DNA of 64,000 nucleotides from a virus, in the IMG/VR virus record IMGVR_UViG_3300027899_001695, positions 1-64,000 of that record. One strand, 5' to 3'. The translations under genes were made by a program, and so were the position numbers. Position 1 is the first letter of the stretch. The number at the start of each line of letters is the position of its first letter. A model generated the notes under the pieces. The model was not told where the DNA came from. It ran no database searches and was given only the letters and a program-made list of their open reading frames with translations. Positions 40,451-51,200 of this stretch are shown piece after piece.

Positions 40451-42635
40451 TAATGAACGACCTGAAGACATGTTTATAAATGACCCAGCACAAGCGGAGG
40501 CTATGAAACTTAGTTCTCCGTATGTTGCTATGTTTGATGATTACATGAAGAAGGGTGAGGGATTTTATAAAGATATTCCACAAGTAGGGCAAGTACCAGA
40601 AGTTCCTGGATTAGGAGGTGTGGGTGGAGTACCAGAAATTCCTAATATGTTTAAACGTATGGAGAAATCTAGAGAGGTTAAACATTGGGAACAGAAGATA
40701 AGAAAGCAGGGATTATATAATGAATTGAGCCACATGAATGCCTCTCAATTGGATGGAATGATTAATCGTATTGAGAAGGCGATAGAAAATAAATCTACAA
40801 AGAGGGTTACTATGAAAAAACAAAAAGCAATGATTAAAAGCTTTTCTCCTGACTTGAGGAAAGCCTTATTGCGTAAAGGTATGTCTATAGATGATGTTAG
40901 GCATGTTGAAAATGAATTTAAGACTAATCTTCCTCCTGAAGCTATTAATATAATGAATAGTTATGTTGATACTGCGGTTAGGAAAGGTTGGGGCGGTGCT
41001 GCAGTTGGGGGTCTATTAGGAGCAGGTGGTGGCCCTCTTGGGATTGCTATTGGTGCTTATATTGGTCATAAATTAGGCGAAGCTGTTGGTAGAGGGCAAA
41101 TATCGTCTAAACAGGCTAAAGTAGCGAAAGAAGCAATGCTTCAGAGGTCACAGAATGAGTTAACAAGCCAAAAGATTATTGATAAGGCATTACAACAATA
41201 TTTAAATGGTACGGCTGCTGCAGGTGGCCCTGCTGCTCCGCCTAGTGTGTCACAACAAATACTGGGTAGAGTAATGGATAGATTCTTGCCACCTAAGACG
41301 GCTACTCCTTCTGCAGGTGCAGGACCGACTGCGAGTACTTCTGGTACTACAAGTGGTGCTGGGTCTGCTGCAGGTGCAAGTTCTAATACAAGTACTGGTG
41401 CTCCTCCGCCTCCTACTGCTGGTGCAGGAGCAGGAGCACCTTCTCCTTCTGCTAGTACAGGGGCACCTTCTGCTGGTGCAGGAGCAGGAGCACCTTCTCC
41501 TTCTGCTAGTACAGGGGCACCTCAGACTGGTGCTAGTGCTGGAGCAGCTCGTTGGCAAGCTAATGTTCAAGCAGGTTTGAAAAGGCAAGCTGCTGCACAC
41601 AAAGCAGCACAGACCAAAGCAAATAAGCCAAAACAGTCTACACAACAACCTAGTCAGCAACCTGTAGATGGGGGGGCACCCCCAGGTCCTAAGCCTGTTC
41701 TTGGTGGACGTAAACAAAAGAAAGTAGAGACACCACCTATAGAACCTGAAGTAACACAGTCAGAAAAAGATGCTTCTAAGAAAGGTAGAATACCTAGGAA
41801 ACCGAAGAAACCAATGGATGCAATGAGTGAAGCATCTGCGAGACTTGCTGCAGGAGAGGATGAGGATACTATCATGAAATGGATGTTAGATAATAATATG
41901 ACAGATGACCAAATTGGTCAAGTTATGGAAGAGAGAAATAAACAGGCAATGGGCAAAATGATGAAAGGAGAGGTGAATCCAATGAAACCACAATCACCTA
42001 TTGAATTAAAAAAGGCTATTTATAGTGTAAATAGGGCTATAGAGATGATAAAGAAAGAGGCTCCTTGGACTAAGGAAGACCCATCAATGTCTCCTGCTCA
42101 AGAACAATCTGGCGGAGGAGAAGAGAAAGATATTAAGTGGCTTTCTCATGCATTGGAAGGTGGTGGGCTCGATTCTTTATCTAAACACCCTGTAGTGGGA
42201 GAAAATATTGGGAATGCTGCTGATAAGGTAGGTTCCAAGTTCTTAGAGAAGATACAATCAATGGGTAAAGAAGGTAGTTTTGACCATGCTGACCCTAAAG
42301 CGATTGGTTTAGCTATTCTTGAATCTATTGATGGTATGGCCAATGATGCTGGTGATGAGAAGATAGGAAAAGCTTGGACAGGTGCAATGGCATCTCTTAT
42401 TGATAAATATGGTAAGAAAGTTGTTGCAGATGTTGCACAAGGTCTTGCTCAAGAAGGTGGACAAGGACAATTCCGTAAAGCAGTTGCTGAACCTATTGGT
42501 CCTACGCATTATCCTGCCAAAAATAAAAAAACGGCTAAAACAGATTTTGGTGGGCAATCTGAAGTATATGGTGATGGAGCCAATATGGATACAGAGTCAC
42601 TCACTGAAAATAGCAAGATGTTAGAAACTGAATAA
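40443..42635 (+). CDS. Long low-complexity internal head protein candidate
   Basis: A 730-residue protein. It has a helical N-terminal part, a Gly-rich amphipathic stretch (GWGGAAVGGLLGAGGGPLG, about 180-198, like a membrane-active segment), then a Gly/Ala/Pro/Ser-rich disordered tract (about 270-470) with an exact 54-base tandem repeat. The C-terminal part includes SPIELKKAIYSVNRAIEMI, a form of the amphipathic tag shared by proteins in this region. It begins the block of long charged proteins between portal and protease, and a role inside the capsid or as ejected cargo is inferred. No enzyme motif was seen. Confidence 0.6.
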   Translation: MDNNERPEDMFINDPAQAEAMKLSSPYVAMFDDYMKKGEGFYKDIPQVGQVPEVPGLGGVGGVPEIPNMFKRMEKSREVKHWEQKIRKQGLYNELSHMNASQLDGMINRIEKAIENKSTKRVTMKKQKAMIKSFSPDLRKALLRKGMSIDDVRHVENEFKTNLPPEAINIMNSYVDTAVRKGWGGAAVGGLLGAGGGPLGIAIGAYIGHKLGEAVGRGQISSKQAKVAKEAMLQRSQNELTSQKIIDKALQQYLNGTAAAGGPAAPPSVSQQILGRVMDRFLPPKTATPSAGAGPTASTSGTTSGAGSAAGASSNTSTGAPPPPTAGAGAGAPSPSASTGAPSAGAGAGAPSPSASTGAPQTGASAGAARWQANVQAGLKRQAAAHKAAQTKANKPKQSTQQPSQQPVDGGAPPGPKPVLGGRKQKKVETPPIEPEVTQSEKDASKKGRIPRKPKKPMDAMSEASARLAAGEDEDTIMKWMLDNNMTDDQIGQVMEERNKQAMGKMMKGEVNPMKPQSPIELKKAIYSVNRAIEMIKKEAPWTKEDPSMSPAQEQSGGGEEKDIKWLSHALEGGGLDSLSKHPVVGENIGNAADKVGSKFLEKIQSMGKEGSFDHADPKAIGLAILESIDGMANDAGDEKIGKAWTGAMASLIDKYGKKVVADVAQGLAQEGGQGQFRKAVAEPIGPTHYPAKNKKTAKTDFGGQSEVYGDGANMDTESLTENSKMLETE
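41416..41523 (+). repeat. 54-base tandem repeat in coding sequence
   Basis: Two copies of a 54-base unit (offset 54; second copy begins at 41470) encoding GAGAGAPSPSASTGAP plus two residues. The copies are identical or nearly so, indicating recent duplication by slippage in a disordered tract. Confidence 0.8.
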
Positions 42636-42644
42636 GAGGTAGTT

Positions 42645-42929
42645 ATGGAGCGATTGGCTTCCGAATATGACCCTAAGACAGGGCAGTTTACGTTTACAGT
42701 AGGCGATGAGTTAACGGCTGAGATATCTCCAGAACAATATGTGGAGTTTATATCTCAGTCAATGATGCTTGTCCAACACGTTGTAGAAAATTACTTTAAT
42801 GGGTCAATGAAGAGGTTTATCAAATCAACTGAGCATGCTCCCTCAATACCCATAGATTCGGCAGATTTAGTAGAAGACTTGGATAAATGGTTGAGACATA
42901 AATCAACACATATAGATTTTGGAGCATAA
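42645..42929 (+). CDS. Hypothetical protein
   Basis: A 94-residue acidic protein with GAGGTAGTT upstream. It begins with a beta hairpin (YDPKTGQFTFTVGDELTAEI) and continues helical. It is linked to the neighbouring long proteins. No family recognised. Confidence 0.55.
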   Translation: MERLASEYDPKTGQFTFTVGDELTAEISPEQYVEFISQSMMLVQHVVENYFNGSMKRFIKSTEHAPSIPIDSADLVEDLDKWLRHKSTHIDFGA

Positions 42930-42930
42930 T

Positions 42931-45900
42931 ATGACAGAAAGAACTATATTGTTGTCTAGAATTGAACAGATAATGAGACTTGGTAAAAAGAAAGAGCCTA
43001 CTGTTGCAGACTATTTAAGTCAGTTTGATATGGATCGGCTTATTGATACAAAGAATCCCGCTAATAATGATTATAGAAGAGAGTTTGTTAATAGTTTCTT
43101 TAAACATCTTCCTATAGATAGACGACCTATGCTATTACTAGGAAGGTCAGGTCCCCAGGTTCTAGCCTACATTAATACAGACTCCAGTTTAGCCAAAAGA
43201 CATGCCCCAGTTATGATAAGATATGAAGCTGCTATGGAAAGACAACTTCCTTTAGTTAGTGTGAAGTTATTTAATGATAAATTTAAAGATATGAGTCAAG
43301 TGGCCGCAAATTTGCAACCTTTTAGTGAAACTAAAGCAAATAATGTCAATAAAGAAGCTTTCATAAATAAGTGGGCAACTAGATTAATTTCTGATTTAAA
43401 AGCAGGAGAATTCGCACCTGATAAATTTATAGGACATGGTTTAGATGAACAAGAGTTAGCAAACCTTCCAACTAAAGTAAAACTTGTTCCAGGAAATAAG
43501 AAAGGAAAAGCAGTAAGAATCCCTAAAGAAGAACGAGAGCATCGACATTTATTACCTAAAGTTGATAAACCATTGGGAAGTGGAAAGCAACCTTTAACCA
43601 AATATCATCCTCGTGGAGCAAGTGTTCATAATCAAAAGTTATGGAGAGCTATACATCGTGCTTTACAAACACCAGAAGATATAAAGAAATTAAGTATGGA
43701 AGTAGTCAATGCTACTCCGTCTAATCAGAAGTTTTATAGTCCCTATATTGACCCTGAAACTGGGCAATTAAAAGATAGAGTTCCTAAAGATGTAGACCAA
43801 CAGTTTCATCAAGATATGAGAGACCTTATTGAGAAAAAGGGGCAAGAGTTTCATGATAGGTATATAATATCTCCAGAATATGTAGATGATGATGGTACAG
43901 TGCATCCTGCACATCCAGAGTATAATGGAAAAAAGGGGGATAAAAGCAATGCTGGAGAGTGGTCCAAGAAAACACCAGCGGATGTTAAAAGGGCATATTC
44001 CCAAGCTGAAGGAGAAATAACAGGACATCTAGAGACATATAAGGAAGATGAGAAGCTTAAAGAAGATGCAACTATAGATTCAGGAGAAGAGCCTCCCGTA
44101 ACTCCTTGGTATGAGCAACTTGGAGTAAAGGTACAACGAGAAGGTCAAGTAAAAAATGCAACAGGTATCTGGACAGATTCAAAAGGTAAGAAATACCGTC
44201 TTAAAGGCGATGAGGTTTATCATCACCCAAAAATTGGTGATATTATTGTACGAAATCTAAATGGAATGAGAACTCGTATTTTTGCTCCAGGTATAAATAG
44301 AACCTTTGTTAATAGTAAAGGTATCCAAGATATTATTAGGATGTATTTTGAACGTAACCTTCCGATACCTAAAGATTATAAACCTTATTTAATAGGGTAT
44401 GAGGATTGGAAACAGTTAGCAGTTTTAAGAGAAGAGATTTATCAAGATGATTTAAAAAAGGCAAAAACAGAGAAACAACGTCAGAAACTTACGACTGCTT
44501 ATGAAGATTGGAAAAAGAAATTTAGAGGAGTTAGTCTAAAAGCTAGAGAAGAAGATTCTAAAGAATGGGGAAACCAAGACTTAGAATCGCAGTTACTTAG
44601 AGATAATACAGACCCTAAGTTTGATATCAAGCTTAGAGAGTTTCAAGATTTACAACATGAAGGGAATTCAAATGAGATACAAAGAAAGGATTTCTATGAT
44701 GGTTTTACACCTGCTCAAAAGGACTTCTTTGACCAATTTAAGAAGAATCTTACTACTAAAATAAAAGCCCTTAAACAAAAATTTGATGCAGAACAAGACT
44801 TAAATATACCTAATCCAATGGATATTAATTTTAGTCCATTAGATGCAGGAGAGGCTAGACTTCCTTATATGAGTAATAAGGACCGTTTACAGTCTGATAG
44901 CGATAGAGAGTACCAAGCTCTTAAAGACAAAGCTGCTGAAAGTATAAAAAATACACCTGCCTTTCAAGAGTTCCATAAATGGTCTGCTTTACATGGAGAA
45001 TTAGCAAGTAAGGGGTACAAACATGTAGCATTAGATGATGCTGCAGAGGCTGCTTATGACAAAGCTTTATTAGATAGAACCGAAGCAGAAGAAAAGGCTG
45101 CGGAAAAGAAACAAAAAAATAGATACAAGAAGTACAAGGAAGCGGACGAAAATAAAAAAGGTGCTATAGGAACAACAGAAAGTAGCCAAGGAAAGAGTAA
45201 CCCTACACTTACTAAATTTGAAAAGCGTCAATTAGAATGGTTAAAAGCTAAAAAAGATATAGCAAGAACTGCGGTTAAACTTGAATATCATAAAGCTTTC
45301 GCTAAAATATTACAAGAAGCATCTCCTACTAAAGAACGTAGAATTTCGCATGTTGATAATTTACTAAGTGATGACGGTACTTATACATATGATGCAACTG
45401 TTGATTCAGATGGACAAATAACAGATATTAGGAATAAAAAGCAACTTAAGCCTAATCAAATAAAGGCTTTTAAAGAGGCCAATAGTCCATCTATGTACAA
45501 ACGTTATAATCCTGCAAGTGCTGCAGCTTATGATAAAGCTTATGCAGATAGAATGAAAAGTATGCAAACAAAAGATATTAAAGATATTAAATCAGATAGG
45601 GCAAAGAAAGTAGGCATAGAGCCTCTTTCAGATAACCCAGACCGTGGTTTTGGAGACCCTAGTCCTCATAGAGATTGGCAAGACAGATTAGATAGAGCTA
45701 TAACAGAAGCCATTAAAATTGGTACAGAAACAAAAGATTGGACAGAATTAAACCGATTATACGATGCTTTTCCAAACGAGAAGATGCATTATAGAAATAC
45801 TCAAGACCCACGCAGTAAAAGAAGTGGGGCATATGCAAAACGAGCAAATCTGGCGTTTGATAAGAAAAAACAAGAAGAAGCTGCAGCCAATGCTGCTAAA

Positions 45901-46728
45901 GCTGCTGCTAATGTACCTCCTCCACCTCCTCCAAAAGATAAAACTGCAGAACGAGATTCCGCTATTCGTTGGGAAATTGAAAGAGCCAAAGAAACTTCTA
46001 ATGCAAGCGCAAAAGAATTTGCTCTTGAAGCGAGTCAAAAAGGTATAAGAGACCCAAAAGAAAAACAAAAATATATTGATGATGGAATGGACCAGGCTTT
46101 TAATAGAGAGCTTATGTATATTGGAAAGAAGTTTGGTGTAATTATTACGCCCTCTGCGCCTATAAAAACTAAACCTGAGAAACCGATAAAATCGCCTGAA
46201 GGTAAGAGACGTGAAAAGGACCCTACTAGACCTTGGGTAGAAGAGAATAAAAATAAAGTAACTTATAAGATAGAGGAACTTCCACAAACTGTTAAAGAAC
46301 AAACAAAAGTTAAAGATAAAGCACGTATTAATGCTGGAATTAAACATCTTGAAGATAAAACAAAGAAGCTTACTGCTAAGAAAGTTGAAGCACCTGTTCC
46401 AGAAGAGGAGGTACCTGAGAAACCTAAAACTTGGCAAGAACGGCTAGCTACTATAAAGGCTGAACGAGCAAGTTCAGCACCTGCTTCTACCCATGTGGAA
46501 ACGAAAAAGAAAGAGACTACTTCAGAAGTTGGAGTCACTAAACAACCTAAAACTTGGCAAGAACGGTTAGCTACTATAAAGGCTGAACGAGCAACGGCAA
46601 CTCCTCCTATTCCCAAAGCTGAAAAAGGGCTGACATGGCAAGAAAGATTAGCTAATATAAAGGCTGAACGAGCAAAAAGTACTTCTAAGCAGACTTGGCA
46701 AGATAAGTTATCTACTATAGGGAATTAA
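42931..46728 (+). CDS. Giant charged structural protein with C-terminal repeats
   Basis: A 1265-residue protein from ATG 42931 (TTTGGAGCATAAT upstream). The N-terminus TILLSRIEQIMRLGKKKE is a variant of the amphipathic tag found across this region. A central part includes WTDSKGKKYRLKGDEVYHHP and long charged helices. The C-terminus contains four copies of a motif TWQERLATIKAERA (last copy degenerate) separated by Pro/Ala/Thr-rich linkers. The highly charged, Lys/Glu-rich composition suggests a DNA- or scaffold-associated internal capsid protein. No catalytic motif identified. Confidence 0.6.
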   Translation: MTERTILLSRIEQIMRLGKKKEPTVADYLSQFDMDRLIDTKNPANNDYRREFVNSFFKHLPIDRRPMLLLGRSGPQVLAYINTDSSLAKRHAPVMIRYEAAMERQLPLVSVKLFNDKFKDMSQVAANLQPFSETKANNVNKEAFINKWATRLISDLKAGEFAPDKFIGHGLDEQELANLPTKVKLVPGNKKGKAVRIPKEEREHRHLLPKVDKPLGSGKQPLTKYHPRGASVHNQKLWRAIHRALQTPEDIKKLSMEVVNATPSNQKFYSPYIDPETGQLKDRVPKDVDQQFHQDMRDLIEKKGQEFHDRYIISPEYVDDDGTVHPAHPEYNGKKGDKSNAGEWSKKTPADVKRAYSQAEGEITGHLETYKEDEKLKEDATIDSGEEPPVTPWYEQLGVKVQREGQVKNATGIWTDSKGKKYRLKGDEVYHHPKIGDIIVRNLNGMRTRIFAPGINRTFVNSKGIQDIIRMYFERNLPIPKDYKPYLIGYEDWKQLAVLREEIYQDDLKKAKTEKQRQKLTTAYEDWKKKFRGVSLKAREEDSKEWGNQDLESQLLRDNTDPKFDIKLREFQDLQHEGNSNEIQRKDFYDGFTPAQKDFFDQFKKNLTTKIKALKQKFDAEQDLNIPNPMDINFSPLDAGEARLPYMSNKDRLQSDSDREYQALKDKAAESIKNTPAFQEFHKWSALHGELASKGYKHVALDDAAEAAYDKALLDRTEAEEKAAEKKQKNRYKKYKEADENKKGAIGTTESSQGKSNPTLTKFEKRQLEWLKAKKDIARTAVKLEYHKAFAKILQEASPTKERRISHVDNLLSDDGTYTYDATVDSDGQITDIRNKKQLKPNQIKAFKEANSPSMYKRYNPASAAAYDKAYADRMKSMQTKDIKDIKSDRAKKVGIEPLSDNPDRGFGDPSPHRDWQDRLDRAITEAIKIGTETKDWTELNRLYDAFPNEKMHYRNTQDPRSKRSGAYAKRANLAFDKKKQEEAAANAAKAAANVPPPPPPKDKTAERDSAIRWEIERAKETSNASAKEFALEASQKGIRDPKEKQKYIDDGMDQAFNRELMYIGKKFGVIITPSAPIKTKPEKPIKSPEGKRREKDPTRPWVEENKNKVTYKIEELPQTVKEQTKVKDKARINAGIKHLEDKTKKLTAKKVEAPVPEEEVPEKPKTWQERLATIKAERASSAPASTHVETKKKETTSEVGVTKQPKTWQERLATIKAERATATPPIPKAEKGLTWQERLANIKAERAKSTSKQTWQDKLSTIGN
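46423..46725 (+). repeat. Four-copy coding repeat (TWQERLATIKAERA)
   Basis: Copies begin near 46423, 46546, 46633 and 46693. The first two are nearly identical at DNA level over about 47 bases. The third and fourth diverge (the last reads TWQDKLSTIGN). Unequal linkers between the copies suggest an array of short binding helices. Confidence 0.75.
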
Positions 46729-46730
46729 TA

Positions 46731-48236
46731 ATGGAAGAAGTAATGTATACATATAAGTCTGGGGAAAATGAGGTAACTTTACAGGAACAAAATGGTAAAT
46801 ATACGGTTATTACGAATGGAAGTCCTGTACTATCTACTTCTGTGTTCCCAGATGCTTTAAATAAGTACTATCGTGATATTTCTACTATTTCTGATGCCCA
46901 GCAAAGTGGTCATGATATGGCTATGACCTTATTTGGTAATGAGGTAGTAAAAATAAATAGAGTTATTATTCCTCGACTGGCTCAATTGGGCCATTTAAAG
47001 GAGTCTAGGTATGTTAAAATGCTAACAAAGCAGTTAGAAGATGTTATGAAGTTTGTACCGCCAAGAGAGGCAGGGGCATGGATTCCGTCTCCAAATGATG
47101 GTGATATGAATCAAGGCACAAATGAGATTAATTTACATCCTAGTAGAGAAAGCGGTTATAAAGTAAAGAAAGTTAAACTACGCCAAGCTGATACAGGTAT
47201 GCAACCCTATAATGAGTTTAATGATTTACCGCATTCCGAAGTAGAGAGGCCCACTAAGATATCTAATACATATCAACAGAAGGTTAAAACTAGAGAACAA
47301 AGACCTATTGAGGGAGATTACTTTGAACCCGCCTATTTAAGCAAGGAGTACCAATATAATACAGATTGGACTCCTGAAGAAGAAGCGTTTGCTAAGAAAT
47401 ATTATGAAGAAGAAAGCGGAGAAGGTAGCTGGGATAAGTTAGATGATTGGACTAAAGGAATTGAAATTGCTAGACCCACACACGAAAATATGACCAAAGA
47501 TGACGTTATAGGAACTTTAAGAGATAAATATGTTAAACCTGTTTCAAAAGATAAGGTATTAAATACAATACCTTATAAAAACTTACCTCCGCCTATTTTA
47601 AATATGCGTAAGTCTAGAGTAGCAAGAGATGATGCCTTTGATTTAGGCGAGAAGGTAGGTGTTGATTTTAATAAGGTAGGGTTTGATGATTGGATGGAAG
47701 GGTTAAAGATAGAGCATGAGCATAAAGATGTAGTGCATGATGACCATCTTATGATTGCTAAGATTGCGAATGCCCATCTTAAAGAAGACCCTAAGTATTA
47801 CACAAAGCTTAAGAAATATGTAGAAAAGAGTTTAAGAAAAGAAGCAGAGAAGATGACAGAAGGCGAACAAGCACATCAGAATATGGGATTGGAGAATAAA
47901 CAGCGTAATGGCAGGCCTCAACCACCTATTAGTGGTGGAAAGATGGAGAAAGCCGCATTTTCTCCAGATGCCCCAAAGGTTGTAACTGGCGAGACACAGG
48001 AACCTATTGAAATTCGTAAGGAGGGAATCGGTAGTTTTTCAATTGAAAATGCAGATTATAATCCTGAGATTGACAACAATGTAGGTCGTCCAAAGAAACT
48101 TGTTTTACGCCAACAACTGGAGGACGGAGGCGATGTGGAAGAAAATAAAGGAGAGTTCTTTAAGAACTCAAAGGATTTTTATTCATTGAAGTCTTGGATT
48201 AGTTCAATTATCGAGGAGAAACATGGCAGAGTATAA
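46731..48236 (+). CDS. Structural protein with DUF5661-like domain
   Basis: A 501-residue charged protein. Residues about 305-365 (VDFNKVGFDDWMEGLKIEHE, then IAKIANAHLKEDPKYYTKL) match the DUF5661 pattern of unknown function. The N-terminal 100 residues form a small alpha/beta domain. The rest is disordered, Pro/Glu/Lys-rich. The C-terminus (YSLKSWISSIIEEKH) resembles the amphipathic tag of neighbouring proteins. An internal head-protein role is inferred from location. Confidence 0.6.
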   Translation: MEEVMYTYKSGENEVTLQEQNGKYTVITNGSPVLSTSVFPDALNKYYRDISTISDAQQSGHDMAMTLFGNEVVKINRVIIPRLAQLGHLKESRYVKMLTKQLEDVMKFVPPREAGAWIPSPNDGDMNQGTNEINLHPSRESGYKVKKVKLRQADTGMQPYNEFNDLPHSEVERPTKISNTYQQKVKTREQRPIEGDYFEPAYLSKEYQYNTDWTPEEEAFAKKYYEEESGEGSWDKLDDWTKGIEIARPTHENMTKDDVIGTLRDKYVKPVSKDKVLNTIPYKNLPPPILNMRKSRVARDDAFDLGEKVGVDFNKVGFDDWMEGLKIEHEHKDVVHDDHLMIAKIANAHLKEDPKYYTKLKKYVEKSLRKEAEKMTEGEQAHQNMGLENKQRNGRPQPPISGGKMEKAAFSPDAPKVVTGETQEPIEIRKEGIGSFSIENADYNPEIDNNVGRPKKLVLRQQLEDGGDVEENKGEFFKNSKDFYSLKSWISSIIEEKHGRV

Positions 48237-51200
48237 GTGGCAAAGAAGAGAAAGGAAACAAAAAAAGAATAGAGAACGTATGCCTAAACATGGTAAGGCA
48301 CAGGCACAAATTTATTCTGATAGCTTAGAAAAGCGGGAAAAGGAGAAGAATAAATTGCTTGGTAGGATTGATAAAATGCTTATGAAGCAAACTCCTCTTG
48401 AAGACACTATGGGTAAGAATCTTCAAACTATAAAACCGCAACAGTTAGCAAAAGTAACTAATACAACTATACCTCAAGCAGGACAACAGATTAAACAGCA
48501 ACAAACCCAGAATAGGCAGGTAGGACAAAATGCTCCTCAGCAACCACCCGCACAGAGAAACATATCCTTTGGCCCTAATGGAGCAGACTTATTACCAAAT
48601 GAGATAAAACAACGTCTGGATAAGTTTAATAGTCAGGACCAACTTATGCAGATAAATGAGACTGTAAATCTTAATGCTAAGAATCCGCAAGATTATGAGA
48701 TGGCCAAGTATCTAGCACGGTCTGGTAGTCCAAAGGTGCAAACAATGGCATTGAATAAGCTATCAGCACAGGATTTAGATACAATGATACAACCAACGAG
48801 TCCTAATACAGATGCCGTAGCGATACTTGCTCAAAAGACTCAAAATCCTAGCTATATGCGTAGTATGACAAAACATACTTCTCCCCAAGTACGAATGAAT
48901 CTGTTAAAGAATCCGAATATAACTGACTTGACGATGAGTGAGATGTATGATGATAATGATGACCAGATACGGAATCGGATTGTAGGACAATCAACTAATC
49001 AAGAGCTATTACATTTATTCATTAGTGATAAGAATCCACAAATACGTGCTAGATTAGTAGATAAACTTGACCACGATGGTCTAAAGATTTTACTTACAGA
49101 CTCAGACCCTCATGTACAAGCAATGGCTAAAAAGAAGCTACAAGGTCGTTTTAGTAAAATGGAAAAGTCTGGCAACTTCCAGAAACCTAAACGCCCAATT
49201 TTTATTCAACAAGAGACAGATAGACTTGATAATAATCAGACGACCAGTATCTCTCCTGAGAGACTACCACACTTTAGTCATTTAGGAGATGTAGGTAGTA
49301 ATTCTGTTAATGGTAAGACTTATAATACTCCTTCCTTTAGCAACAAGTCTCTTATATTAAAAGAGATTACTCATTTTATAAAAAAAGCGGAAGGAGAGAT
49401 AGAACATAGGATGCTCAAACCTGAAGATATACAGGCTTGGATTGAGGACCAGATTAAAAGTGCTAAAGAAGAATATCCAGATATAGATATAAATGATATT
49501 AATAGTAAGAATCTGTCTCCTTTACATTCTCGTGTTATCAAACCTATTATATATGCAAAACAATTACTTGTAGATTACCCAGAGTTAAATGCAAAAGATA
49601 GAGCAAATATAACAGGCACCTTCAAAAATGGTAAATTAGAAGCGGTTCATTCAATAAGAGAAAGTGGTCCTTTTGGTTCTCATCTAAATGTGGTACTTTC
49701 TCATATTAAAAATGCTAATCCAAATAACCCAAATGCTTCTAAAGGTATGGGTAAGGCTGCTGCACGTAGAGCCATTGAAATTAGCCGTAATGGTGGAAAA
49801 ACTTTAACAATTAGTCCAGATACGAATGCTGCAGAATGGTGGCGTAAAAATGTAAAAGACCCTACGAATGGGATGATTACAATTAAACCTGCTGAATATG
49901 AGGGGGTGTTATCACGAATGGACACTCCTAAGATTGAAAATGAAATGGATGAAGAGTTTACATCCTATGCAGAACCTTTGAGAAAAGATAAGATAATGAA
50001 AGCTGACAAGCAGAAGACTTTCCCAATAGAGGGGGAACAGTTACCATTGCCAGATGTAGGACATGAGTATGATAAAGAAGCTACACAGTTTCCTGTAAGA
50101 TTGCCTACTAAAGCAAATTCGTATCATAATGCATTTGGTAGATACTATCAAGGTCCAGATGGGGGAAAAAGACGTCTTGTTCCTTTAGATGAGTTAATAG
50201 ATGCGCCAAAAACACATATGGCTACGAATTTAGGTATGACTGAAAGTGGACGATGGTATAGACATAGATTTCCTGATACAATGCAAGATGAAGCTGAACA
50301 ACATGAATCGAATAGAGAGTATGATAGAGAAGAGGAAAGACGTAGACTTCAACAAGAGACAGATGATGATGAAAGAGAAAGAGAATATGGTTATGATTCT
50401 GATAGAGATGATGATGAAGATATAACAGGAGATGAGGATTATAGTAGTAGTGCAAATCTACCAGAAACAGAACTACCAAATGGGGCTATTAAACGAGGTG
50501 ACCATGTGTTCCATAAAGCTAGAAATATACAGATAAATGATGAGGAGAATGAGAAGTTTTTAAGACAGGCCTCACAGGAATGGTCTCGTTATTCTAATTA
50601 CAATCCTTCAACAAGTGGTAAATATGGAGGTAGAGGGGGTCGAGGTGCTGCTAGTGTGAGCATGCTACAGGGGGTTCTCGGTTCTTATTTTAGAGATGTA
50701 CGTGCAAAAGAAGAGGACCCTAGTTATGAACCTTGGAATAAGTATATGTTTGTAACCTCTAAAAGAGGCACAAAGAAAAAGTTAGAAGGGGCGACTCGAT
50801 ATCAGATGGGAGATGGTAATATACATATTGAATATTTAGCGTCTTCTCCACGAAATGAGAAAGGTATGCCTAATAGATTAAATGGAACTGGTAAAAGAAT
50901 AATCTATAAACTTGCTAAGATGTTAGATAAGCAATCTAAAGTTCCTGGTGGGAATCAACTGCCTTATATACATCTAACCTATCTTCCAGATGCTGTTCCT
51001 TTTTATGAAAGGATAGGTTTTAAACATGATGGGTATGGTCTTACTTTAGATACTCAGGGCATTCGTAACTTGCTTAAAAATGTGCGTAAAGATGACAAAT
51101 CAGGTAGTCCTTTCTTTAGAAAGGATGCCGATGATTGGGATAATGGATGGGATGACCCTGATGATTATGCAGAAGACGAAGTTGTTAATAAAGCTGTAGG

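Noticed and set aside
41250-41717. Reading frames on both strands across the Gly/Ala/Pro-rich tract
   Set aside because: Repetitive codons keep other frames open by composition. The products are low-complexity Leu/Gln or Cys/Ser/Arg runs.
45757-46437. Long minus-strand reading frame opposite the charged structural gene
   Set aside because: It is a shadow of a Lys/Glu-rich gene (giving Phe/Leu/Ser-rich translation) and has no ribosome site. The same applies to minus-strand frames opposite 29051-29602 and 33165-33548.
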